A DNA stretch of 6,010 nt from Rhodospirillaceae bacterium (GTDB lineage Bacteria; Pseudomonadota; Alphaproteobacteria; Rhodospirillales; Magnetovibrionaceae), in NCBI GenBank assembly GCA_002401565.1, contig NVTL01000106.1, positions 1-6,010 of the forward strand. The letters run 5' to 3'. A program made the translations under genes and the position numbers. Each line of letters opens with the position of its first letter. Position 1 is the stretch's first letter. Below the pieces are notes generated by a model that was given only the letters and a program-made list of their open reading frames with translations, was not told where the DNA came from and ran no database searches. This document shows positions 1-5,999 of this stretch, one piece after another.

Positions 1-240
1 AGTGCATGGCAATCTCTGCCCAGTCTCGGCACACTCGATGACAAGTGCCAAATATCTAAGGCACGCTTAAGACCGTTAACGCCTCCAGCATGGTCATTAT
101 CGCCATGGCTAACAATAAGGTGATCGATATGCCGAGCACCCATTTGCCGAGCAGCAGGCGCTACAATTTGCTCCCCCGCATCAAATCTAGAGCCAAACGT
201 TGGCCCTGTGTCATAGGCCAAAACATGATTTCTGGTCTTA
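1..240 (-). pseudogene. comEC: ComEC/Rec2 C-terminal domain fragment (5'-truncated)
   Basis: An open frame on the minus strand runs from about 240 to the left edge without a stop and continues outside the window. It reads TRNHVLAYDTGPTFGSRFDA, then a metal-binding motif HGDNDHAGG encoded by about 81-107, and ends near RDCHA. This is the pattern of the metallo-beta-lactamase-like domain at the C-terminus of ComEC, the inner-membrane channel protein for DNA uptake in natural transformation. The membrane-spanning competence region that should precede it is absent, because the sequence beyond about 240 is the antisense of senC coding sequence. The minus frame stays open further upstream to an ATG at 341-339, but that stretch is antisense to senC and probably not genuine. 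The fragment is either a gene broken by rearrangement or one side of an assembly or amplification chimera. The family call is firm; its status as a pseudogene is inferred from the missing 5' part. Confidence 0.8.
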
Positions 241-339
241 ATCAGCACCGGAGATAAATATGGCGTTGCCTCAAAATGGGGGAAGTCCGTTGGCGGAAAA
301 TGGGTCTGGAAATGGAAAGACCAGATTGACCGAAGTTTC
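229..339 (+). other. Coding relic of the oxidoreductase-SelD linker upstream of senC
   Basis: These 37 codons are in frame with the senC ATG at 340, contain no stop and no ATG, GTG or TTG, and follow a TGA at 226-228. They read FLVLISTGDKYG at the left end and WVWKWKDQIDRSF just before the ATG. Both segments resemble the end of the FAD/NAD(P)-dependent oxidoreductase domain and the linker that join it to SelD in the fused proteins of many proteobacteria and cyanobacteria. The relic shows that this senC once had, or elsewhere still has, an N-terminal oxidoreductase half. Family recognition is from memory of the conserved linker, not from an alignment. Confidence 0.75.
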
Positions 340-1485
340 ATGCAGAAATTTAGCCAGCTGCCAAAAATGTTGCCCGAACAAGCGGCCCCCCTGAACGCAG
401 GCCTCGCCGATCCAGCCACCCTTAAAGACATTTCCGCCGTGGCCATGCGGTGCGGGGGGTGTGGTGCCAAGGTCGGGGCGAATGTCTTGAGCCGGGCCTT
501 GTCAGACTTAAAACCCATCGACAACAAAGATGTTCTGGTCGGCCTTCATGCCCCCGACGATGCGGCGGTCGTGCAAATTCCCAAAGGTAAGGTGATGGTT
601 CATACCGTTGATTATTTCCGGTCCTTTATTGATGACGCTTATGTTTTTGGACAGGTTGCTGCCAACCATGCTTTAAGCGATATCTTCGCCATGGGGGCCG
701 AGGCCCAAACGGCGTTGGCCATCGTTACGGTGCCTTATGGCATTGAATCCAAGGTGGAAACAACACTACGGGAAATGATGAGCGGCGCGCTGGACGTCCT
801 CAACGAAGCCGGTGCGACCCTGGTCGGCGGCCATACCAGCGAAGGCCCGGAATTAGCATTGGGATTTTCGGTGAACGGTTTGGCTGACCGGGACGCCATT
901 ATTCACAAGGGCGGCATGAAAGCCGGAGACCTGTTAATTCTGACCAAGGCGCTGGGCACCGGAACCCTGTTCGCCGCCGATATGCAGTACAAGGCAAAGG
1001 GACGATGGATCGAAGGAGCCTTGAAATCCATGGTCCAATCGAACCGGCTGGCGGCTGAATGTGTGTTTAAGTTTGGCGCCACCGCGTGTACCGATGTTAC
1101 GGGATTTGGTCTGTTGGGCCATGCGGTCGAAATGACCAAAGCCTCAGAGGCCGATGTCGAGATTGATCTAGACGCGCTGCCCATTTTGGACGGTGCCGAA
1201 GAGACCGTTCGCTTAGGCATCTTGAGTTCCCTGCAACCGGCAAACGTTCGTTTGCGGCGCGGCATAAGCAATCTTGATCATATGAAAGACCACCCGCGTT
1301 ATCCGTTGATCTTTGACCCCCAAACATCCGGCGGCCTGTTGGCCAGCCTGCCGGCTGATCAGGCTCAGGCCTGCTTGGCTGCCTTGCAAAAACTAGGCTA
1401 CGAAGACACGGCAATTATTGGCCGCGTCAGCGCAAAAGGCGAAGATTTGGAACCCGTGACGCTTATTTCTTCGCAGCAAAATTAA
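340..1485 (+). CDS. senC: Selenophosphate synthetase SenC (SelD domain, truncated fusion)
   Basis: Selenide, water dikinase: ATP plus selenide gives selenophosphate, AMP and phosphate; cytosolic. Family landmarks are CGGCGAK at residues 38-44, with Cys41 and Lys44 aligning to E. coli SelD Cys17 and Lys20. Others are DDAAV near 73-77, Asp91 in TVDYF, the NHALSDIFAMGA segment at 109-120, LVGGHTSEGPE, TDVTGFGLLGH and DPQTSGGLL. The catalytic position is Cys, not selenocysteine. At 381 residues the SelD part is complete, but coding relics at 229-339 show that homologues carry an N-terminal oxidoreductase domain missing here. ATG 340 is simply the first start after the break, and I see no convincing ribosome binding site before it, so the true start may be lost. 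It overlaps senB tail to tail by 23 bases. With senB and senA nearby it probably supplies selenophosphate for selenoneine; a general SelD role for selenoproteins or seleno-tRNA is not excluded. Confidence 0.88.
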   Translation: MQKFSQLPKMLPEQAAPLNAGLADPATLKDISAVAMRCGGCGAKVGANVLSRALSDLKPIDNKDVLVGLHAPDDAAVVQIPKGKVMVHTVDYFRSFIDDAYVFGQVAANHALSDIFAMGAEAQTALAIVTVPYGIESKVETTLREMMSGALDVLNEAGATLVGGHTSEGPELALGFSVNGLADRDAIIHKGGMKAGDLLILTKALGTGTLFAADMQYKAKGRWIEGALKSMVQSNRLAAECVFKFGATACTDVTGFGLLGHAVEMTKASEADVEIDLDALPILDGAEETVRLGILSSLQPANVRLRRGISNLDHMKDHPRYPLIFDPQTSGGLLASLPADQAQACLAALQKLGYEDTAIIGRVSAKGEDLEPVTLISSQQN

Positions 1486-2422
1486 TGATCCGCACTAACG
1501 CCGCCTGTTCATGAGCAGGCCGGAACTTAGATTTTAAATTTTGCCCGGCGCGCGTCAATTTTTTAAGAAATGCTGGATCTGTTTCGGCGCGTTCCAACAG
1601 GTGAGCCAAAGCGACTTCGTCACCGACAGAATAGTAGCCGGGATAATCCGGCCCCAGCAAGCCGACGTTGCCCGAAATGTCACTCGCGATGATCGGCACA
1701 CCCGCGACAATGGCCTCGGAAATTACATTTGCGCCCCCTTCTTGGGTCGAACTGATAACCATGAGCCGGGTTTTGGCAAGCTCGCGCCGCACCTGCCAGC
1801 CTTGCACTTCGCCTTTCCAGAAATAGCGCGGATTATTGGCCATTTCGGACTTGGCCTGATTGGTAAAGGCGGGCGAATGTGCCTTGCCCAGATGGATCAC
1901 CCTGACCTTTGAACTGGGCGGCAAAAGCCGTGCCGCCAGCGCCGTACGGAACGGATCTTTTTCGTCTCGCAGGTGGCCGATAACACAAACATCGAAGTTT
2001 TTCTGTGCGGGTCGCCGGGGGCTTGTTAAGGGCATCGCCGATTGACGAACCACATGAAGCTTCTGTCGTAGGGACTGGGGAAGCTCCTCAAAGATAAGGT
2101 CGTGCAGACAAATGAGCGCGTCTGCCCTTTGCATGGAGCGCAACGTTGTGGCTGGCTGGGTTTTTAAAAACGTATTAACATCGGTGCCGCCCAGACAAAG
2201 CACCAATGGTCCGTCTGGAAAGCGTTGGCGGTAATGTTCGATGGAATCCGCACTTCGCCACGCGTGAATGGCGATCATCAAATCAATATCTTCGCCGGCG
2301 TAATCGACCTTGACCTGCACATGGTGGCCGTCTTGGCGCAGCATTCTGGCCCAGCGAAGCGCCGTGGTACGGTTGCCATTTTTAGACTGTTTCTTGGCTG
2401 GAGTAATTAGGCTAATCTTCAC
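1463..2422 (-). CDS. senB: Selenosugar synthase SenB (GT-B glycosyltransferase-like)
   Basis: SenB uses selenophosphate and a UDP-sugar (UDP-GlcNAc or UDP-glucose in described enzymes) to form the C-Se bond of a 1-selenosugar; cytosolic. The 319-residue protein has a two-domain GT-B layout. The N-terminal signature is ITPAKKQSKNGNRTTALRWA at residues 6-25, typical of the family formerly called TIGR04348. GHLRDEKDP at 149-157 opens the second domain, and the nucleotide-sugar EX7E motif is Glu228 to Glu236 within EGGANVISE, followed by AGVPIIASDISGN. No signal peptide or membrane segment is seen. The start is GTG at 2422-2420, supported by GGAGAG six bases upstream and by the conserved N-terminus beginning there. 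It diverges from senA across 28 bases and converges on senC. A generic GT4 glycosyltransferase would fit the fold, but the N-terminal signature and neighbours favour SenB. Confidence 0.88.
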   Translation of the reverse strand: MKISLITPAKKQSKNGNRTTALRWARMLRQDGHHVQVKVDYAGEDIDLMIAIHAWRSADSIEHYRQRFPDGPLVLCLGGTDVNTFLKTQPATTLRSMQRADALICLHDLIFEELPQSLRQKLHVVRQSAMPLTSPRRPAQKNFDVCVIGHLRDEKDPFRTALAARLLPPSSKVRVIHLGKAHSPAFTNQAKSEMANNPRYFWKGEVQGWQVRRELAKTRLMVISSTQEGGANVISEAIVAGVPIIASDISGNVGLLGPDYPGYYSVGDEVALAHLLERAETDPAFLKKLTRAGQNLKSKFRPAHEQAALVRIINFAAKK

Positions 2423-2428
2423 TTAACG

Positions 2429-2434
2429 CTCTCC
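2429..2434 (-). promoter_or_regulatory. Ribosome binding site of senB
   Basis: GGAGAG on the minus strand lies six bases before the GTG codon at 2422-2420. It supports that GTG as the start of senB, where no ATG is available at the conserved N-terminus. Confidence 0.65.
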
Positions 2435-2440
2435 AACCTT

Positions 2441-2444
2441 AGGA
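2441..2444 (+). promoter_or_regulatory. Ribosome binding site of senA
   Basis: AGGA lies six bases before ATG 2451 in the 28-base gap between the divergent senB and senA starts. The two ribosome binding sites take up much of this gap, which leaves no room in it for separate promoters. Confidence 0.5.
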
Positions 2445-2450
2445 TAATCC

Positions 2451-3764
2451 ATGACCACGCCTGTCAGCACTGCATATTTAATTGATACCATGAAAGACGC
2501 CAGAAGCCGAACCCTAGAACTGGTTGGTGACCTGACCGACGAACAGCTCATGGGGCCCAAGTTGCCGATTGTTAATCCCCTGCGCTGGGAAATCGCCCAT
2601 GTGGCTTATTTTTACGAATTTTTCATCCTGCGCCAACTGTACGGGAAAGACTCCGTGCTGGGCGACAGGGCCGATGAACTTTATGATTCCATTGCCGTTG
2701 CCCATGATACCCGGTGGGATTTGCCGCTTTTGGATCGCAGCGAAACCTTTGCCTATATGCAAACGGTCCTCGATCTGTTGACGGAGCGCCTTCAAGAAAC
2801 AATCGCATCAGAACAAGACAGTTTTATCTATCAGTTCGCCATCTTTCATGAAGATATGCACACAGAGGCCTTTTTGTGGGCGCGCCAAGCGCTGGCTTAT
2901 CCCACACCAAACCTTGCCATTGCTGCGGATGTTTCGGCGGAACGGGCAGCTGGATCACACGCAGGCTGGGCCAAGATTCCCGGTGGCGAATTTTTACTGG
3001 GCGCGCCTAAAGATGCCCCGTTTCTTTTCGATAATGAAAAATGGGCGCATCCGGTGATGCTTGCCCCTTTTGAAATTGCCAAGGCCCCCGTCACCAACGG
3101 GGAATTTCAGGCCTTCGTCGACGAGGGTGGCTATGGACGGCCAGAATTTTGGACCGATGAGGGTTGGACATGGCGGGGTGAGGCGAACGCCGAGCATCCG
3201 GTTTATTGGATTTCTAAGGAACCGGGAAGCTGGCTGGTCAGACGTTTTGATGTGACCATAGCGCTACCCGTGAACGAGGCCGTTATTCACGTGAACTGGT
3301 TTGAAGCCAACGCCTATTGCCGCTGGGCGGGTCTTCGCTTGCCAACAGAAGCCGAATGGGAAGCCGCCGCCCTTGGCGAAAAGGCGGCCGATGGTGGCTT
3401 GGCTGCACACAAAAGGCGTTACCCTTGGGGCGAGACGCCGCCGGATGTGACCCGCGCCAATCTGGATGCCAGAGCTTTGGGAACGATCGATGTCGCCGCA
3501 CTCCCCGATGGCGACAGCGCATTTGGCTGTCGTCAGATGCTGGGCAATGTCTGGGAATGGACCGAGGATACCTTCAACGGATTTCCACAATTCAAAGCCG
3601 ATGCCTACAAAGAATATTCATGCATGCTGTTCGGCGATACCAAGGTTTTGCGCGGCGGCGCATGGACCACCCGTGGGCGGATGATACACGGCCCCTATCG
3701 CAATTATTTTCCAGCCCACCGTCGAGACGTGTTCGGTGGCTTTCGCACCTGCAAGACCGCTTAG
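2451..3764 (+). CDS. senA: Selenoneine synthase SenA (EgtB-related)
   Basis: SenA is a non-haem Fe(II), O2-dependent enzyme that joins hercynine to the SenB selenosugar at imidazole C2, giving a selenoxide that leads to selenoneine. The N-terminal DinB-like four-helix domain (about 10-165) carries a three-histidine iron site: His50 in EIAHVAYFYE, and His133 and His137 in FHEDMHTE, matching mycobacterial EgtB His51, His134 and His138. The C-terminal formylglycine-generating-enzyme-like domain (about 174-434) shows IPGGEFLLG, LRLPTEAEWE, YPWGE, GNVWEWTED and VLRGGAWTTR. The ending YRNYFPAHRRDVFGGFRTC resembles the EgtB-related, SelD/SenB-associated subgroup. Length (437) is normal for the family. 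The start is supported by AGGA six bases upstream. It shares a likely transcript with egtD, 21 bases downstream. Ergothioneine synthase EgtB or OvoA is the alternative; the neighbouring senB and senC decide for SenA. Confidence 0.87.
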   Translation: MTTPVSTAYLIDTMKDARSRTLELVGDLTDEQLMGPKLPIVNPLRWEIAHVAYFYEFFILRQLYGKDSVLGDRADELYDSIAVAHDTRWDLPLLDRSETFAYMQTVLDLLTERLQETIASEQDSFIYQFAIFHEDMHTEAFLWARQALAYPTPNLAIAADVSAERAAGSHAGWAKIPGGEFLLGAPKDAPFLFDNEKWAHPVMLAPFEIAKAPVTNGEFQAFVDEGGYGRPEFWTDEGWTWRGEANAEHPVYWISKEPGSWLVRRFDVTIALPVNEAVIHVNWFEANAYCRWAGLRLPTEAEWEAAALGEKAADGGLAAHKRRYPWGETPPDVTRANLDARALGTIDVAALPDGDSAFGCRQMLGNVWEWTEDTFNGFPQFKADAYKEYSCMLFGDTKVLRGGAWTTRGRMIHGPYRNYFPAHRRDVFGGFRTCKTA

Positions 3765-3785
3765 CAAAGAAAGAATGGCAACCCC

Positions 3786-4772
3786 ATGAACGATAAACCT
3801 ACTATTGCATCCTTTGCCGACTTTCGGCCCGACCGGGAAAAATTCTTGGCCGAAGCCTTAGCGGGTCTTGGCGCGACACCGAAAACGCTTCCGAGCAAAT
3901 ATTTTTACGATGATCGGGGCAGCGCACTGTTCGACCTTATTTGCGAATTGCCCGAATATTATGTGACCCGCGTTGAAACGGCATTGCTGGGCAGCATTGC
4001 GGATGAGGTGGCGACAATTATCGGTCAAGATGCCGCGATCATTGAATACGGGACCGGGTCATCAGAAAAAATTCGCATCCTGTTGACCGCCCTAAACCGT
4101 CCCGCTGCTTTTGTTGGCGTCGATATATCCGGCGATGCCTTATTGGGGGTTACCGATGCCATGGCGCGCCATTTTCCAGACATGGCCGTTCACGGTGTTT
4201 GTGCGGACTTTACCCAGCCCTTGAAACTTCCCACTCTGGCGGGTTCAGGCAAACGGGTGGTGTTTTTTCCCGGTTCTTCACTGGGCAACTTCGACCATCA
4301 GCAAGCGGAAGATTTCTTGGCCAATGCAGCCAAAACAGTCGGTCCCGACGGCGCCCTGTTGATCGGCATTGACCTCAAGAAAGACGTGGACACCCTCAAC
4401 GCCGCTTATGATGATGCCCAGGGCATTACGGCTCAATTTAACCTTAATCTGTTGACACGCCTGAACCGGGAATGTGGTGCAGACTTTGACCTTGAGGACT
4501 TCCGCCACAGGGCGTTTTACAACGCCAAGGCCGGACGCGTAGAGATGCATTTGGTCAGCCTGCGGGCGCAAACGGTGTCGCTGGGCGGGGCAAATATAGC
4601 CTTCACAAAGGGCGAAACCATCCATACCGAAAACTCATACAAATATTCAACTTCTGAATTTCAAGACCTGTCCCGGCGCGCAGGCTTGATGCCATTGCAC
4701 GTTTGGACAGACGCTGACCAACTTTTCAGCCTGCACTATTTGCACGTCGGGTCTCAATACTATATGCCCTGA
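3786..4772 (+). CDS. egtD: L-histidine N-alpha-methyltransferase EgtD
   Basis: EgtD transfers three methyl groups from S-adenosylmethionine to the alpha-amino group of histidine, giving hercynine, the precursor of both ergothioneine and selenoneine; cytosolic. The 328-residue protein is of usual length. The SAM site is EYGTGSSEK at 87-95 with VGVDIS (Asp113) and ADF (Asp141-Phe142). PGSSLGNF (Asn168), the AAYDD tyrosine (Tyr208) and TENSYKYS with Glu282 and Ser284 match the histidine-binding residues of mycobacterial EgtD, almost in register. The SKYFYDDRGSALFD segment near the N-terminus is also family-typical. ATG 3786 follows senA by 21 bases; the spacer is purine-rich (AAAGAAAG) with only a weak ribosome binding site, suggesting co-transcription and perhaps translational coupling. 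An ATG at 3775 is out of frame. In this context it supplies hercynine to SenA. No gene for EgtA, EgtC or EgtE lies in the window. Confidence 0.94.
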   Translation: MNDKPTIASFADFRPDREKFLAEALAGLGATPKTLPSKYFYDDRGSALFDLICELPEYYVTRVETALLGSIADEVATIIGQDAAIIEYGTGSSEKIRILLTALNRPAAFVGVDISGDALLGVTDAMARHFPDMAVHGVCADFTQPLKLPTLAGSGKRVVFFPGSSLGNFDHQQAEDFLANAAKTVGPDGALLIGIDLKKDVDTLNAAYDDAQGITAQFNLNLLTRLNRECGADFDLEDFRHRAFYNAKAGRVEMHLVSLRAQTVSLGGANIAFTKGETIHTENSYKYSTSEFQDLSRRAGLMPLHVWTDADQLFSLHYLHVGSQYYMP

Positions 4773-4798
4773 CGGGCGACCTTGTTTAGGTGAGCCTG

Positions 4799-4867
4799 TG
4801 TGAAGCGTTTGTGGTTTGCAAGTTCTTTGCCGCGATCCCATGTGTGGGACTGGTAGAGTTCTCGTGT
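4799..4867 (-). mobile_element. IS30-family transposase fragment
   Basis: The minus strand encodes TRELYQSHTWDRGKELANHK then RFT. TWDRGKE-A-HKRFT is a hallmark of the DDE catalytic core of IS30-family transposases, around the second catalytic aspartate. Homology ends abruptly at the RFT threonine (4799-4801): the expected continuation (LATDI and onward) is replaced by unrelated residues up to the egtD stop 27 bases further left. Upstream of the threonine at 4867 the resemblance fades. Only about 23 residues remain, so it is a fossil that cannot be functional. Confidence 0.72.
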
Positions 4868-4894
4868 GACACCTGACACCGCTCTTCGTTTGGA

Positions 4895-5110
4895 TGCGTT
4901 CGTTTTATCCAGCCCGAAAACCCGCAACAAAATGCCTATGTCGAACGCTACAATCGAACGGTTCGCACCGACTGGCTGAGCCAATATATTTTTACAACGA
5001 TTGACGAGGTGCAAAGTGCTGCGACCAAGTGGCTCTGGACTTATAATAACGAAAGACCGAATATGGCGATCGGTGGAGTGCGAATGGTGGGCCCGGCAGG
5101 AGCCAACTAA
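4895..5110 (+). pseudogene. IS3-family transposase (OrfB) C-terminal remnant
   Basis: A plus-strand frame ending at TAA 5108-5110 encodes RFIQPENPQQNAYVERYNRT followed by VRTDWLSQY, TIDEVQ and WTYNNERPNMAIGG. This is the end of the rve integrase core and C-terminus of IS3-family OrfB transposases, and includes the third catalytic acid (Glu, codon 4943-4945, in YVERYN). The frame is closed upstream by TGA at 4874-4876 and has no start codon, so the first two catalytic aspartates and everything before them are missing. The last residues (RMVGPAGAN) differ from the family's usual ending, suggesting decay. No terminal inverted repeat or target duplication could be identified. It lies on the opposite strand to, and directly against, the IS30 fragment. 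Confidence 0.82.
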
Positions 5111-5202
5111 TCGTGCTGTATCAAACAGTTACGGTTAAGTTAGGTAGCAAATACACTCACAACAAATCAAAGGCTTACGCACATTTTTCCCTAACCTTGA
5201 GC
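5111..5202. other. Intergenic stretch between IS3 remnant and HTH gene
   Basis: This AT-richer stretch must contain the promoter for the downstream gene unless transcription enters from the left. A loose candidate is TTACGG (5129-5134) and TACACT (5152-5157) with 17 bases between, but the first box matches the consensus poorly. A short imperfect inverted pair, AAGTTAGG near 5137-5144 and CCTAACCTT near 5190-5198, could be an operator or chance. Nothing here is secure. Confidence 0.25.
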
Positions 5203-5209
5203 GGAGGTG
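5203..5209 (+). promoter_or_regulatory. Very strong ribosome binding site of the HTH gene
   Basis: GGAGGTG is almost fully complementary to the 3' end of 16S rRNA; the GGAGG core is six bases before ATG 5214. It fixes that ATG as the start and contrasts with the weak sites before egtD and senC, implying efficient translation of the downstream protein. Confidence 0.8.
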
Positions 5210-5213
5210 GGTT

Positions 5214-5999
5214 ATGAGCTTATGTGCAATTCAGTGGGCTTTTAAACAGCAAGATTTATCACCTAGTGAAAAGCTTGTTCTTCTTTCACTGGCAGATCGA
5301 GCAGGTGAAGGTCATCATGCCTGGCCATCATCTAGGCGGCTTGCTTTTGATACATGTCAAAGCCAACGAACCATTTTCCGAGCAGTCGAAGGTTTGAAAA
5401 AAAAGCAGAAAATAAGAGCGTCCGAAACACTACAAGGTGGCACCATAAAATACCAGCTGATTGGCGTAAAAGGTCGAGAAGATAAACCCTTGGCACCTAA
5501 GAAAAAGAAAAAAAAGAAGATCGCCGAAGCTCAGGCAGATGTGCCCGAAAAGCAGTCTCTTTCAGCATTTGAAATTACGTCAAGAATGACGGAAAAGGTT
5601 GAACACGGATTTCCGGTTTTTGATGTTCCTGAACTAAAAAAACAGTGGGAAAACTGGGCCCGGAAGCAGGCAGAGCCCCCACGATCTGCTGATGCCGCTT
5701 TCTTCGGGTGGGTAAAAAACAACGTCAAAAGTGGACGATTAAAGCCGTTGGGGCCTCTCAAAAGAATTACAAGAGAAAATGCCATGCGCCCTAACATCAG
5801 CCAAGAACTAGCTGAAAAATGGTTGATCTTCACAGAAAAACAAAATCTGCATTTCTCCGATTGTAGCATCTGGCCAAGTTCAGATTGTTTTTCAATTATT
5901 TGCTCGACTGATGTCAATGACGGCGTAAAAAGGGACCACGATTCCGGAGTAAAAGGTTACCACTTTGGCAATGGTAATGCTGTGATGGTGCAGGTATGA
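5214..5999 (+). CDS. Winged-helix (HTH_36-type) protein with polylysine linker, possibly mobile-element encoded
   Basis: Specific function not recognised. Residues 1-70 form a helix-turn-helix domain of HTH_36 type: AIQWAF, LSPSEKLVLLSLADRA, AWPSSRRLAF, QRTIFRAVEGLKKK. This arrangement is common in plasmid- and phage-encoded DNA-binding or replication-related proteins. A linker holds seven consecutive lysines (96-102). The second part contains WENWARKQAEPPRSADAAFF (145-164) then GWVKNN; similar W..W.....P....AAF.G motifs occur in the C-terminal parts of such proteins. No signal peptide or membrane segment is seen. The start is fixed by GGAGGTG. Sampled rows are AT-richer than the sen genes (22 of 60 G+C at 5221-5280, against 37 of 60 at 661-720), suggesting separate acquisition. 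The stop overlaps the next ATG (ATGA), so it heads an operon extending right. The coding call is strong and the domain call fairly strong; the role is inference. Confidence 0.8.
   Translation: MSLCAIQWAFKQQDLSPSEKLVLLSLADRAGEGHHAWPSSRRLAFDTCQSQRTIFRAVEGLKKKQKIRASETLQGGTIKYQLIGVKGREDKPLAPKKKKKKKIAEAQADVPEKQSLSAFEITSRMTEKVEHGFPVFDVPELKKQWENWARKQAEPPRSADAAFFGWVKNNVKSGRLKPLGPLKRITRENAMRPNISQELAEKWLIFTEKQNLHFSDCSIWPSSDCFSIICSTDVNDGVKRDHDSGVKGYHFGNGNAVMVQV
5508..5516 (+). other. Potential -1 frameshift heptamer A_AAA_AAG in the polylysine tract
   Basis: Eight A residues followed by G place the heptamer A AAA AAG (5510-5516) in the zero frame, the arrangement used for programmed -1 frameshifting in dnaX and many IS elements. 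A -1 shift would add 18 codons and stop at TGA 5570-5572, giving a protein of about 119 residues that keeps only the HTH domain and lysine tract. No stimulatory hairpin or internal Shine-Dalgarno was established, so it may be just a lysine-rich linker. Confidence 0.3.

Noticed and set aside
214..228. In-frame TAG and TGA before senC as a simple nonsense mutation in an otherwise intact fusion gene
   Set aside because: Upstream of about 229 no plus-strand frame resembles the oxidoreductase domain, while the minus strand reads as ComEC, so the break is a rearrangement or chimera rather than a point mutation.
450..475. Selenocysteine (in-frame TGA) at the SelD catalytic site
   Set aside because: The codons read as Cys-Gly-Gly-Cys-Gly-Ala-Lys with no TGA, so this is the cysteine form.
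903..1414. Several minus-strand open frames opposite senC
   Set aside because: They lie inside a clearly conserved selenophosphate synthetase gene, have no recognisable domains and are explained as antisense shadows.
2381..2416. Possible senA promoter (TTTAGA, 17 bases, TAATTA)
   Set aside because: The -10 element matches the consensus at only two positions and the region is senB coding sequence; too weak to annotate.
2514..3796. Multiple open frames on both strands within senA
   Set aside because: Low-complexity, domain-free translations overlapping a gene whose own frame shows full EgtB-like motifs; the longest plus-strand one (3317-3796) is only the +1-shifted reading of senA.
4760..5014. 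An 84-codon minus-strand frame as an intact gene
   Set aside because: Only its second half resembles a protein (IS30 transposase core); the first half is antisense to the IS3 remnant, so the frame is a chance composite across two fossils.
5531..5917. Minus-strand 128-codon frame opposite the HTH gene
   Set aside because: No motif or ribosome binding site, and the plus-strand frame has a strong start signal and a recognisable domain.
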